DNA of 64,000 nucleotides from Fuscovulum ytuae. Its GTDB lineage: Bacteria > Pseudomonadota > Alphaproteobacteria > Rhodobacterales > Rhodobacteraceae. Position 1 is the stretch's first letter, and each line of letters starts with the position of its first letter. A model generated the notes under the pieces. It worked only from the letters and a program-made list of their open reading frames with translations, was not told the DNA's origin and did not search any database. This document shows, in pieces, positions 44,845-53,745 of the stretch. The DNA lies in assembly GCF_029953595.1 (NCBI RefSeq), contig NZ_CP124535.1, forward strand, positions 2,897,001-2,961,000, read 5' to 3'. The position numbers and the translations under genes are program-made.

Positions 44845-45960
44845 ATGCTTGCAAGTGGATCAGGGAATTCGGGTGGCGCTATTGCCGGGCGGGATGGTTT
44901 GACGGCCAGTCGGGCGGCCTTGGATCAAGCGCTGCCAAATCAAATGTCGCAAAATCAGATGACGTCAAATCAGACGCTCTTTCCCAAGGCGCAGATCCTT
45001 GGCGCGGTTGTTTTGGCGAAGTCCAAAATCCGTCGCTTGGCCAAGGGAGACCGGAACCTTGAGGAGGCTTATGCCTTTACCTCAATCGACAGATTCCTTG
45101 AACATATCAATCCGATCTGCGTCGAGGCGGGCCTCGTGATCCTGATGGACGAGGTGGCGGTGGCGGATGGAGCGTCAGGCGCGCGGCAGGGTGCGGAGTC
45201 CTGGCTGCGGATCACCTATGACATCACCTTGGCCCATATCTCCGGCGAAACGCTTGGACCCTTTCGCCGTCATGTAGATATCCCCCGTTCTGGGCCGCAG
45301 GCCTTTGGGGCGGCGCAGAGTTATGTCTTGAAGCAGTTCCTCCGGGCGCAGTTCCAGATCGCGACGGGGGAGGCGGATGATCCGGACTTTGGGACGAAGC
45401 CGCCCAGCCGAGCGCCCGCGTCGGATCGAAGCGGGATACGGGCGCAGGAAGCCAACACGTGCAACGTGGATGACCTTGCCATGGAGATCATGGGGTTGAG
45501 GACATGTGCGCAGCAGATCGCGGAGGCGAGCTCTGGTCGAAGGCTTCTGAGCATCCTTGCGGGCCTTGCCGATGAGGCGGTTGCGCATCCGATGCTGAAG
45601 GCGGCACGTCTGCAGGCCCTGACCCGCATCGTCTCGACCGCGCCGAGCGTGGCCGCACTGGAAAAGCTGGAGCAGCATTTTGCGGGCGACTGGTCACATG
45701 TCGCGGATGAGGCCGCGCATCGCAGGCTGCAGCTCGATCTCCTCGACAGTCAAGCGGAGGAGGCGCTCGTGGCGCAGGCGGGGCAGATGGCGCGAGGGAC
45801 AGCCAGTGAGGAGGCTCCGATGTCTCACACCTTTGAATCCGATGATTTGGGGGAACCCGCATTAAACGCAGCGGCGCTTGCGAACCCCTACGCGTCATCG
45901 CCCGTGCCCCCTGACACACTCGACTTTGGTGACATCCCCTATCATGAGGCAGCCGAATGA
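44845..45960 (+). CDS. ERF family single-strand annealing protein
   Basis: This 371-residue protein has the ERF core at about residues 45-180: ILGAVVLAKSKIRRLAKGDRN, YAFTSIDRFLEHINPICVEAGL and GPQAFGAAQSYVLKQFLRAQFQIATGEADDPD. Phage Erf proteins anneal single strands and promote recombination of phage genomes. The C-terminal half is a separate helical region, different from the core. GGAAGGG lies six bases before the ATG. The next gene overlaps by 4 bases. No integrase or other recombination gene is present nearby, so this is likely a cut-down prophage or plasmid module. Confidence 0.85.
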   Translation: MLASGSGNSGGAIAGRDGLTASRAALDQALPNQMSQNQMTSNQTLFPKAQILGAVVLAKSKIRRLAKGDRNLEEAYAFTSIDRFLEHINPICVEAGLVILMDEVAVADGASGARQGAESWLRITYDITLAHISGETLGPFRRHVDIPRSGPQAFGAAQSYVLKQFLRAQFQIATGEADDPDFGTKPPSRAPASDRSGIRAQEANTCNVDDLAMEIMGLRTCAQQIAEASSGRRLLSILAGLADEAVAHPMLKAARLQALTRIVSTAPSVAALEKLEQHFAGDWSHVADEAAHRRLQLDLLDSQAEEALVAQAGQMARGTASEEAPMSHTFESDDLGEPALNAAALANPYASSPVPPDTLDFGDIPYHEAAE

Positions 45961-46670
45961 ACGACCTCACACCCCCACCCATGGGCCATAACAATCCGCC
46001 GGAACCTCTAGAGCGGTCTGCAGCCATCTTGGCCCCTTTCAGCGCCTATCTCGATGAAGCGGAGAACTGGCTTGATGGCATTCCCGTCGAGAGCGAGGAG
46101 CAACTCGAAGCGGTTGATGCCCTCCTTCTCAATGTGAAAGCTGCAGAGAAGGCCGTGATTCAGGCCCGCGACGCCGCAACCAAGCCCTTGCACGAGGCCT
46201 GGAAGGCCGAGATCGCGCAGTGGAAGGCAGCGGTCGATGATCTGGAGCGGCTGAAAAAGGGCCTTGCCCGCATCGCAAATGACTTCAAGGTCAAGCTTGC
46301 CGATCAGCGCGAAGCGGAAGCGCGGCGCATTCGTGCAGATGCCGAGAAACGTGTGCAGGCAGCAAAGAACTTGGCGAGCCAAGCCGACCGGGGCGATATC
46401 CATGCGGTGCGCGTGGCAGAGGCTGCGCGCAAAGAGGCCGAAGAGACAATGCGGGCGGCCCGCATTATTGAGAAGACCCGGCCAAAAGGCATCCGAACCG
46501 TCCGGAAATGGGCCTATTTTAATGCGGAGGGTCGTCGGTCAGCTCTGCATTGGATCGCCCGACACGACCGCGAGGCCATGACTGAGTTCATCGACAGCTA
46601 CGTGGCGCGGAACTTTCGGGAGAGGGCGATCGATGGGGTCAATGTCTGGGAGGAGCGGGAGGCGTATTAG
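45957..46670 (+). CDS. Coiled-coil phage-type protein (MGHNNPP start motif)
   Basis: This 237-residue protein begins MNDLTPPPMGHNNPPEPLE, a short N-terminal motif that recurs in alphaproteobacterial phage-like proteins. Residues about 25-180 are charged helices, likely a long coiled coil (ERLKKGLARIANDFKVKLADQREAEARRIRADAEKRVQAAK). The C-terminal TVRKWAYFNAEGRRSALHWIARHDREAMTEFIDSYVARNFRE is more globular. It is translated with the ERF gene (ATGA overlap). A helper role in recombination is suggested by this pairing only. Confidence 0.7.
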   Translation: MNDLTPPPMGHNNPPEPLERSAAILAPFSAYLDEAENWLDGIPVESEEQLEAVDALLLNVKAAEKAVIQARDAATKPLHEAWKAEIAQWKAAVDDLERLKKGLARIANDFKVKLADQREAEARRIRADAEKRVQAAKNLASQADRGDIHAVRVAEAARKEAEETMRAARIIEKTRPKGIRTVRKWAYFNAEGRRSALHWIARHDREAMTEFIDSYVARNFRERAIDGVNVWEEREAY

Positions 46671-46787
46671 CAGAGCGCTGAAATAGTCGGCGATGCGGAA
46701 CGGTTTCCTTTGTGCGCAACTTACGGGCGTTTTGGCTTCAGGTGCCTTGGCGCAAAAAGCATGCCGGTTTCAAGCGGTTTTCCTTCG

Positions 46788-47507
46788 TCACGCAGCCAGC
46801 AGGCGGGACAGTGAGGCAAGGTTGTTGGCAGCCATCGTCGGGATGAAGCGTGAGCTCAACCGTTCGACACCCCGATAGACGGTCTGGGCCATACCACCGA
46901 CGGTCTTGGCCCAGCCGAAAGCCTCTTCGATCCGTTTGCGGTGTTTGATCGACAGGGCGTGGTGCGGCCGTCGATCGCTGAAAATCTCGATTTCTGCACG
47001 ACATGGGGCGTGACACAGGCCTGCCTCAGGTCGGCGACGAGCTCTGCGACGTCGAAGCCCTTGTCGGCAGCCAGCGTCAGTTGTCGGTTCGAGCCCGGTG
47101 AATGGCGGTGGATCATGGCCAGCGCGGCGCGCCCTTCCGCATGATCGTCGGCCTGCGTCAGGTCGCCCTGCACGATCAGACCAGAGCGCTGTTCCATCAG
47201 AGCATGACCCATGCAGCGAAGTATCGCGCCGTTGCCGGGTGATTTCTTGTAACGGCTAACGGCGCGCATCGGGGTCGGTGGTCGAGGCATGGGTGGAATT
47301 GGACCGTTTCGCGCCCTTGAAATCGACTTCGGCATTCCGGTGAGGCTTGGGGGCGCGGGGTATCAGATCGGCCTCGGTGGGGGTCTCGGAAGGTACGGCC
47401 TCAAGCGTAGCATCTGACGCGGGCGGATCGCCCTGCCCTTCATCATCAGGCGGGGTCGTATCAGCCTTGGGCTGAAAGCCTTTCGACCGAAGAGTATGGC
47501 CAGCCAC
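46788..47507 (-). pseudogene. IS5-type transposase remnant with several frameshifts
   Basis: Pieces in different frames read as one IS5-family transposase: first VDFKGAKRSNSTHASTTDPDAR (about 47270-47340), then MGHALMEQRSGLIVQGDLTQADDHAE to RFSAIDGRTT (about 46980-47230), then ALSIKHRKRIEEAFG, then GWAKTVGGMAQTVYRGVERLSS to a stop at 46788. At least three frameshifts join these parts, and the N-terminal domain is missing. It separates the ERF pair from the next two small genes. No terminal repeats could be recognised. Confidence 0.8.
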
Positions 47508-47913
47508 CGCGCTAGCACGGTCACGGCCGCTGCGGAGCAGAGCAAAGGTGCGCGCGGATCTGTGCCCGGCTCACTACGCCAAGCGGCGGGTTGCGTCCCG
47601 AGATGGATGCGGAGCGAAACAGGCAGGCCGTCTTCACTCCCTCCACGCCGCGGGCGGCGCGCAGAACTCATCGCCGCCCGCGACCCGCGGGATCTGAATT
47701 TGGTTCTTCACGCTGTCAACCGGCCGACCTGCCCGCGCATGTGGACTGGTCGTACATATACATCATGTTGTAGCGATTCGCAAACAAGCCACAATATGTA
47801 CACTTTTTCTGAAAACGGAATATCAAGCCCATACACAGTAGAAATTCAGTTGACCTTTTGTTCTTCCACAGTGCTCCGACAAAAGGATAGGATGGGCGCT
47901 AGGGGTGATCATC
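47508..47913. other. Spacer between IS remnant and the HGG gene pair
   Basis: About 400 bases without a supported gene. The left half is GC-rich like the IS remnant and may hold more of it; the part from 47740 to 47890 is AT-rich and probably carries the promoter of the next two genes. Confidence 0.45.
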
Positions 47914-48573
47914 ATGTCCAAGCGCAAGATCGAGAGTTCGGAAGACCCATATGACGTCCTGATGGGCAACGCCGTCCATCAAATGCCGGCGTTTCGTCAG
48001 ACATTGTGCTCTGACCGGATCTCAGACGAGCAATACGCAGCGCAAAAGATTTCGGAGATCAGCCGCGTTCTTTGGCTGACCGACAGGATGTCCGAGGATG
48101 AGAAGAACCTGCGTATCGCGCGAGCGATTGAGCTTTACGAAAGCTTGGCACCGCAGGACGGAATGGAGGCGATGCTTGCGCTGCAAATGGTCGCCACGCA
48201 TTTCGCGGCCCTTGAGGCCATGAGCCAGGCCGGGTTTCCCGGGCGCTTCATCGGCGGCGTCGAAAAGTTCATAAACACGTCCGCGAAGCTCATGTCCCTC
48301 TACACGCGCCAGATGGAGGCGCTGGAGGCCCAAACGAGGCGACGCGCCAAGAGCCAGCAGCCCTTGGCGGTTCAAGAGGTCGAGACCACGCAGGAGACCT
48401 GGACCTTGACTGACAGCGCGGGGCCCAGCACCGTGACACCCATCACGCCCCAGAAACCGCGGCGGCTGCGCGCGGCGAAGGCAGGGGGGCCCGCTCTTAG
48501 CCTTGTCTCCACTGCGGCAGCCCTGCCGCAGAAAGCGCGTGCCGCAGGAAGATCGAAGGCGAAGCGCGCATGA
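47914..48573 (+). CDS. Hypothetical protein of mobile DNA, partner of the HGG protein
   Basis: This 219-residue protein is helical in its first 150 residues, with ISEISRVLWLTDRMSEDEKNLRIARAIELYESLAPQDGMEAMLALQMVATHFAALEAM and a segment FINTSAKLMSLYTRQMEALEAQTRRRAK. The last 70 residues are basic, Ala/Pro-rich and probably disordered. From memory, proteins with a MEAMLAxQMVATH segment lie beside HGG proteins in alphaproteobacterial phage-like regions, as here. The ATG at 47914 (AGGGG upstream) is preferred over a GTG at 47905. The function is unknown; the basic tail suggests nucleic-acid contact. Confidence 0.65.
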   Translation: MSKRKIESSEDPYDVLMGNAVHQMPAFRQTLCSDRISDEQYAAQKISEISRVLWLTDRMSEDEKNLRIARAIELYESLAPQDGMEAMLALQMVATHFAALEAMSQAGFPGRFIGGVEKFINTSAKLMSLYTRQMEALEAQTRRRAKSQQPLAVQEVETTQETWTLTDSAGPSTVTPITPQKPRRLRAAKAGGPALSLVSTAAALPQKARAAGRSKAKRA

Positions 48574-48830
48574 CCGGCACACATCCCAGAAACACGGACG
48601 CGATGCGCGAGAGCGCTCGCTGTGGGGCAAAGACCCGGAAAGGGACGCCCTGCCTGGCACCCGCCGTGCAGGGCAAAGCCCGCTGCCGCATGCATGGGGG
48701 CGCGAAGGGGAGCGGGGCGCCTCTGGGCAATCAAAACGCCCTAAAACACGGCGCCCATACCGCTGAAATGAAGAGGTTCAATGCCTTCCTGCGCGAGGCC
48801 ATCGCCCGGAGCCATGATCTTCTCAAGTGA
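48570..48830 (+). CDS. HGG-motif small protein, possible zinc binder
   Basis: This 86-residue protein reads RCGAKTRKGTPCLAPAVQG (Cys18, Cys28), then RCRMHGGAKGSGAPLGNQN (Cys39, His42). The spacing of three Cys and one His is consistent with a small zinc site, followed by the conserved HGG...GAPxGNxNALKHG tail. Such proteins are common in prophages and plasmids of alphaproteobacteria. It overlaps the previous gene by 4 bases (ATGA). The function is not known to me. Confidence 0.7.
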   Translation: MTGTHPRNTDAMRESARCGAKTRKGTPCLAPAVQGKARCRMHGGAKGSGAPLGNQNALKHGAHTAEMKRFNAFLREAIARSHDLLK

Positions 48831-49551
48831 AGGCCGGCGGCGGCCAATCAACGACGGCCGCGGTCCTCTCGGCTTTCGAAGGCTGGGGCCACGAACAGAG
48901 AAGATGGCGCGGGTCCGAGACACAGCTGGTGGTGCAAAAAGGGAACGGGGCGGAACGACGAGAGGAGGAAACCCTGAAGAGGGGCGCGAGGCCGAGCTGC
49001 TCTGCTCACATTCCTCCACCTTTCAGGGCGCTGAAATAGTCCTGTCTCGACGGCAGTTTGAGAATATTGTTCACCTTTTGCACTGTCACGGCGCTTGTGA
49101 CGACGCGCGAGACGGACGGGACGAGCGGGTCGTTGTTCAGCTAAGCAGTCCCTATGTGGGACTTCATTCCACATGAGGTCAATTTGATAGGAGCCAACAC
49201 TGTAAAGCTAGAGACCGAAGGCTTTGGAATTAGAAACCAGATCAGGAGTTTGGGCTGTCTGAAGGATGATCAAGCCTAGCCCGGCTGCGGCGATTAAATT
49301 ATGCCATGCACAGCGAAACATGCAATAGATCCCTATTAATAACAAGGACTTTTAGTGTTTAGGATTGCGAGCAGAACTCACATGAGAGGCGGCTGATTCC
49401 GCGCCATGCTTTCGGTCCGGATTTGGCGAACCGACACAGCGATGATTTAGTAGATTAATTCGCATAATGATAAAATAAATTGGGTGTTTGATGCTGCAGA
49501 AATCCACTGCACGGCTGCTATGGTGCGGGAGACAGCCGATCGGTCGGCGAC
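48831..49551. other. 720-base spacer, AT-rich from about 49180
   Basis: No supported gene. The first 350 bases are GC-rich with overlapping open frames of no similarity, perhaps decayed mobile DNA. From 49180 to 49500 the DNA is AT-rich and unlike the flanking genes. It forms the right edge of the accessory patch before the polysaccharide genes. Confidence 0.5.
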
Positions 49552-50802
49552 CTAAGGCTTATTCAGCCCGCGCAGCCGTACCGTGATCAGCGCGAGCAGC
49601 GTTATGGACGTTGCCACTATGACGGCGCGGAAGATGCTGATGCCGAAGACCGAGACTGAAAGACCGAATAGTAGATAGGCGGGGGCGAGGATCAGGCCCA
49701 TGCGGGCAAGCGTCATTACCTGAGCATCCGGGTGATGACGCCAGCGCCAGAATGCGAGCCAGGTGCCCAGAAGGGCGAGGAGAAGGGATAGGGCTCCAAC
49801 GATGCCGCCATTCGAAAGCGCGTCGATGACATCGTTATCGGCCGAGGTGAGAGGGCCGATCACCGCATAGTAGGGATCGGTGGCGACGAGTTCGGCCCAA
49901 CGGGCATCCTTGCCTTCCACACCTGCGCCAAGAATCGGATTTTCGGTGAAGATGTGAAGGCCGAGGGTCCAGAGTTCGAAGCGCAAGCTGACGGAGCGGT
50001 CGGTGACCTCTCCCCCCGATTTGAACCAGTGGACTGCGCCATTGAAGCCCGTGGCGATGCGGTCGCGCACGAGCGGTGCCGGTGCGAGCAGGGTGAGGGT
50101 GACCAGCGCAGAAAGGGCCGAGGCGGCAAGGGCGTGGCGCTGCCAAAGCGGGCGGTGTCGGGTGATCATGTAGGCGGCGAGCAACGCGAAAAGGAGGAAA
50201 AGGGGCCAGCCGCCCTTTGACCCGCTCAGGAGCGAGGCGACCATCGCGGCGAGGGCGGCGAGGAAAAGGCCCGCGCGCCATAGGAACGGACGGTTGGGAA
50301 AGGGGAAGAGAAGCGCGGCTACAGTGCAGAGGCCGGACAGGATGACGGCGTTGTGGCCGAATTTGATCGGGTTCCCGGCGGCACCTTGGGCGCGGATATT
50401 GGAATCGATCATCGCTTCCCATATCGCATGGCCGCCTGCCAGAAGGGCCGCCAGCCCAACCGCCGCGATCCATGGGAGGCTGGGCCAGCCCCCGGCGCGG
50501 ATGGTGAAAGCCATGGCGGGGAGGAGGATGAAGGGGATTAGCCGTTCATATGCGCCGGGGTCGGTGTCGCCGTGGTAGATGTTGAGGAGGAGGCCGGTCA
50601 GGGCAAAGGCGGCGAAGCCCCCCAGCAGAGCCTTCCATGAGGCGCGGAGCGCGGGGTCGGTGATAGGGGTGGTGTTGCGCGCGCGGCGGAAGAGGAAAAG
50701 ACCCGCGAAGGAGAGCAGGACCGGTGCGGCGAGGTAGATGTTCGGAACGACAAGCAGAAGTGCCGTTCCGGCGAGGAAGAGGCCATGCCACAGGCGCATC
50801 AT
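49552..50802 (-). CDS. O-antigen ligase/polymerase-like membrane protein
   Basis: This protein of about 416 residues has ten to twelve membrane helices and a large periplasmic loop at about residues 225-320 (TGFNGAVHWFKSGGEVTDRSVSLRFELWTLGLHIFTENPILGAGVEGKD). The arginine-rich RFELW and the NPILGAGVE motif are typical of the WaaL/Wzy superfamily. It polymerises or ligates surface glycans. The ATG at 50802 is one of two adjacent ATGs with no strong ribosome site; a TTG at 50862 would add 20 residues. It is the last of the minus-strand trio with GT2 and FkbM. Confidence 0.85.
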   Translation of the reverse strand: MMRLWHGLFLAGTALLLVVPNIYLAAPVLLSFAGLFLFRRARNTTPITDPALRASWKALLGGFAAFALTGLLLNIYHGDTDPGAYERLIPFILLPAMAFTIRAGGWPSLPWIAAVGLAALLAGGHAIWEAMIDSNIRAQGAAGNPIKFGHNAVILSGLCTVAALLFPFPNRPFLWRAGLFLAALAAMVASLLSGSKGGWPLFLLFALLAAYMITRHRPLWQRHALAASALSALVTLTLLAPAPLVRDRIATGFNGAVHWFKSGGEVTDRSVSLRFELWTLGLHIFTENPILGAGVEGKDARWAELVATDPYYAVIGPLTSADNDVIDALSNGGIVGALSLLLALLGTWLAFWRWRHHPDAQVMTLARMGLILAPAYLLFGLSVSVFGISIFRAVIVATSITLLALITVRLRGLNKP

Positions 50803-50871
50803 TTGGGAGGCCGCTCCGTTCTGTTCGGGCCTTTTGGTCGGATGTGGGGGCGGGCTTGTCAACAGGGATCG

Positions 50872-51753
50872 TTAACCCCGCCAGTCAAGTACACCGCACA
50901 TGCGGCCCCACATGCGGGCCAGCAAGCGGGGGGATATGGCGAGGGCGCGCAGGGGTAGGGCGGCGGCGGTTTGCCAGATGAGGCGGCGGCGGAGGGCTTG
51001 GGCGGCGGCGGGGCCGCTGTATTTGGCGGCGTAGATCAGCTTGGACTGAGCGTGGTGGTAGCCGCGCCAATATTCATCACGCAAGGGGGCGTTGCCCTTG
51101 ACCGAGCGGCGGGAGAGGTGGGTGGCCGTCGCGCCGGGATCGATGATGAGCGGCAGGCGGGCGTTGAACCATTTGCGGCAGAGATCGTCATCTTCGTAGT
51201 AGAGGAAGAAGGTCTCATCAAAGAAGCCATGTGGGGCGGCGACGGACATGCGGATCAGCATGGCCGCCCCTGTGACAAAGCCCACGCAGGCGGGGCCGTC
51301 GGCGGCGGGGCCTTTGGAGGGCCAGAGGTCATTCACCCAGCGGTGGCCAAGATCGACGCGCCCGTCCCCATCAACGATGCGGGGGGCGATTAGCGCGGCT
51401 TCGGGGAATTGGTCGGCGGTGGCGACGAGTTGGGCCAGCGCATCGGAGGTAAGCGTGCAGTCGGGGTTCAGGAGCAGCGCGAAATCGGTATGGACCAAAT
51501 CGAGCGCGCGGTTGTTCGCTGCGCCGAAGCCGAGGTTGCGGGGATGGCGCAAGATGGTGGCGTTGGGCAGGAGGCGGCGGCCTTCCTCAGCGCTGCCATC
51601 ACCAGAGGCGTTGTCGGACAGGATCACGCGGGGGCAGGCGGAGAGGAGTGGCACCAGCGCAGGCAGGCAATGGGCGCTGTTATAGGTGACGATGATGGGC
51701 GTGACCCGCGCAAGGGCAGCGGTAATGTCATCTGGAACGCGCGATGTCTGCAT
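50872..51753 (-). CDS. Family 2 glycosyltransferase (rhamnosyltransferase-like)
   Basis: This 293-residue GT-A enzyme starts with VTPIIVTYNSAHCLPALVPLL. RVILSDNASGDGS and LGFGAANNRALDLVHTDFALLLNPDCTL (nucleotide-sugar site, DC in place of the usual DxD) follow, then GFFDETFFLYYEDDDLCRKW with the acidic catalytic base region. The pattern is that of WbbL-type rhamnosyltransferases, which fits the dTDP-rhamnose operon elsewhere in this window. The donor is inferred and not proven. Confidence 0.88.
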   Translation of the reverse strand: MQTSRVPDDITAALARVTPIIVTYNSAHCLPALVPLLSACPRVILSDNASGDGSAEEGRRLLPNATILRHPRNLGFGAANNRALDLVHTDFALLLNPDCTLTSDALAQLVATADQFPEAALIAPRIVDGDGRVDLGHRWVNDLWPSKGPAADGPACVGFVTGAAMLIRMSVAAPHGFFDETFFLYYEDDDLCRKWFNARLPLIIDPGATATHLSRRSVKGNAPLRDEYWRGYHHAQSKLIYAAKYSGPAAAQALRRRLIWQTAAALPLRALAISPRLLARMWGRMCGVLDWRG

Positions 51754-51855
51754 GCCTTGCCCTGTCTGCCGCCCTTTGCGGGCTGTTTTCTGGGCTTACG
51801 CGCCTTCGCGCGCCGGATCAATCGCGGGGCGTCAGGCGCGGCCCCGACGGGCGGA

Positions 51856-52710
51856 TCAGCGCGCGAGGAGGTAGAGCGAATTGTTCCGTGTTCGGCCCTG
51901 CAGGCGGTAGCCGTGGCGGGCGAAGGCGGCGGTGCAGCCGGGATAATCGGCATCGGCTTCGGGATGTTCGATCACGATGCGGCGGGGGAGTAGGTCTGGC
52001 CCGCAGCCGTCAAGGAAGGGGACGAGAGCGCGGTCCTCATGTCCTTCGATGTCGATCTTCAGGCCGTGGATGCGGGTCAGCCCGGCCTCGGACACCAGAG
52101 CGGCAAGGGTGCGGACGGGCATTTCGCCGCTGTCGCTTTCTTCGATGGCGACGATGGCCACGTCATCCTTGCGGATGACGAGGTCGGCGCTGCCGTCGCG
52201 GTCGCTGACGGCGGCATGGGTGAGGGTGAGGTTGGTCTGCGCCCCGGCGGCGGCGTTCCAGCCGATCTGGGCGATCATGCGGGGATTGGCGTCGATGCCA
52301 AGAACGTGGCCCTTGGGGCGGGCGGCGGCGAGTGGGAGGCCATAAAGTCCGATGTTGCAGCCGATATCGACGAAGGTGGCGTCCTGCGGCGCGTCCGTCA
52401 GCAGGAAGTCGATGTCGGTGCGGTTGTATTCCGGCACAAGGAGGAGGCCGTATTCGATCAGGTTCCGTTCGCCATAGATGCGGAAGGCTGCGTTGCGGAA
52501 GCGGATGTCGAGTTTGCCTTGGCCGAGGGCGAGGATGAGCCGGGTCATCCTTGAACGGAAAGCGCCGCGGCGCAGGATGGTCTTTTGCGCAAGGCTGATC
52601 AGGGCACGCTGGAGGGCATTCGGGGCATAGGTGCCATAAGGCGGTTGGCCTGCGATGGCCGCTACGCCAGATTCGCCTTCTGTCACCTTGCGCCAGTTGC
52701 CCTGCATCAT
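51856..52710 (-). CDS. FkbM family methyltransferase
   Basis: This protein of about 284 residues is a SAM-dependent O-methyltransferase. FVDIGCNIGLYGLPLAAARP binds SAM, GIDANPRMIAQIGWN follows, and IHGLKIDIEGHEDRALVPFL is the FkbM signature. Members often methylate sugars in surface glycans, which suits the adjacent GT2 and Wzy/WaaL-like genes. Two adjacent ATGs (52707 and 52710) are possible starts. Confidence 0.88.
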   Translation of the reverse strand: MMQGNWRKVTEGESGVAAIAGQPPYGTYAPNALQRALISLAQKTILRRGAFRSRMTRLILALGQGKLDIRFRNAAFRIYGERNLIEYGLLLVPEYNRTDIDFLLTDAPQDATFVDIGCNIGLYGLPLAAARPKGHVLGIDANPRMIAQIGWNAAAGAQTNLTLTHAAVSDRDGSADLVIRKDDVAIVAIEESDSGEMPVRTLAALVSEAGLTRIHGLKIDIEGHEDRALVPFLDGCGPDLLPRRIVIEHPEADADYPGCTAAFARHGYRLQGRTRNNSLYLLAR

Positions 52711-52783
52711 CGCCCCGTTCGCTTGTCCCTTCCCCCTATGGCGGCAAAAGGGGGCGGATGCCAAGGGCGGGTAGCAGGAAAAT

Positions 52784-52814
52784 GCCCATCCCCTTTGCAA
52801 TGAAGGGGATGGGC
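52784..52814 (-). terminator. Terminator of the peroxiredoxin gene
   Basis: GCCCATCCCCTT (52784-52795) and AAGGGGATGGGC (52803-52814) form a perfect 12-base stem with a 7-base loop. On the minus strand it begins 7 bases after the peroxiredoxin stop and is followed by ATTTTCC. Confidence 0.85.
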
Positions 52815-52821
52815 GGATCGA

Positions 52822-53481
52822 TTACTTCGCCGGAACCTTCGCAAAGCGCAGGTAAGGCAGTTTGATGTCCAATTCGCCAAAGCGTTCCTTGGCCTGATCG
52901 TCGGTAAGGGCGAGGGCCACGATCATGTCCTGACCCGGCACCCAGTTGGCGGGGGCGGCGAGGGGGACGCCGTCGGTTGCGCGGACGGCATCGAGGGCGC
53001 GGAGGATTTCGGCGAAGTTGCGGCCCACGCTCATCGGGTAGGTCATGGTCAGGCGGACCTTCTTGTCCGGGCCGATGATATAGACGGTGCGCACCGTGGC
53101 CGTATGGGCCGGGGTGCGGCCTTCAGTGGGCGTATAGTAATCGGCGGGCAGCATGTCATAGGCCTTGGCCACCGTCAGCGACGAGTCATCGATGATGGGG
53201 AAATCGGCGGGGGCGCCACCGAAAGCCTCAATATCCCGCTTCCACTTCTGGTGATCGCCGACCGAGTCGACCGAGACGCCGAGGACCTTGGTGTTCCGCT
53301 TGGCCCATTCGGCGGCAAGCTGGGCCACCGCCCCGAATTCGGTGGTGCAGACGGGGGTGAAATCGCGCGGGTGCGAAAAGACGATCCCGTAGCTGTCGCC
53401 CAGCCATTCGTGGAAGCGGATGGTGCCCGCCGTGGATTCGGCGGTGAAGTCGGGGGCGATGTCGTTGATGCGGACGGCCAT
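52822..53481 (-). CDS. 1-Cys peroxiredoxin (Prx6 type)
   Basis: This 219-residue thiol peroxidase has its peroxidatic Cys45 in SHPRDFTPVCTTEFG. The Prx6-type C-terminal arm (about 165-219) has no second Cys in a resolving position. VLGVSVDSVGDHQKWKRDIE and LTMTYPMSVGRNFAEILRALDA are typical. AGGAG lies before the ATG at 53481. It is a single-gene unit with its own terminator and is not part of the polysaccharide operons around it. Confidence 0.93.
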   Translation of the reverse strand: MAVRINDIAPDFTAESTAGTIRFHEWLGDSYGIVFSHPRDFTPVCTTEFGAVAQLAAEWAKRNTKVLGVSVDSVGDHQKWKRDIEAFGGAPADFPIIDDSSLTVAKAYDMLPADYYTPTEGRTPAHTATVRTVYIIGPDKKVRLTMTYPMSVGRNFAEILRALDAVRATDGVPLAAPANWVPGQDMIVALALTDDQAKERFGELDIKLPYLRFAKVPAK

Positions 53482-53745
53482 GGCCAATGCTCCTATCGGT
53501 GTCTTGCTGCGGGATAGATACGCGATGCAGAACAGGGTTTCATCCCCCTTGCCGATTTCGTGTGAAAATGGGGAAGGTCATCTTGCCGCAGCCTGCGATG
53601 CAGAACGCTTTCCCAAGTTGTGCCACTAGGGCAGGCCGTGTTTGCGACGGCAAAGGGTGGCCGGGTGCGACGGAAGATGTCGCATCCCCGCTTGCCTCTG
53701 CCGGGGTGGCCTGATTTGGTGCCGGGCAACCTTGGAGGTGACGCC

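Noticed and set aside
44549-44854. Possible 101-residue minus-strand gene
   Set aside because: It overlaps the ribosome site and start of the ERF gene and has no domain.
46675-49042. Repeat of GCGCTGAAATAGTC at two places (about 46675 and 49029)
   Set aside because: A 14-base match in 64 kb is expected by chance; the flanks do not match, so it is not evidence for attachment sites.
48781-49176. Plus-strand frame after the HGG gene
   Set aside because: It overlaps the end of the HGG gene in another frame, has no ribosome site and low-complexity content.
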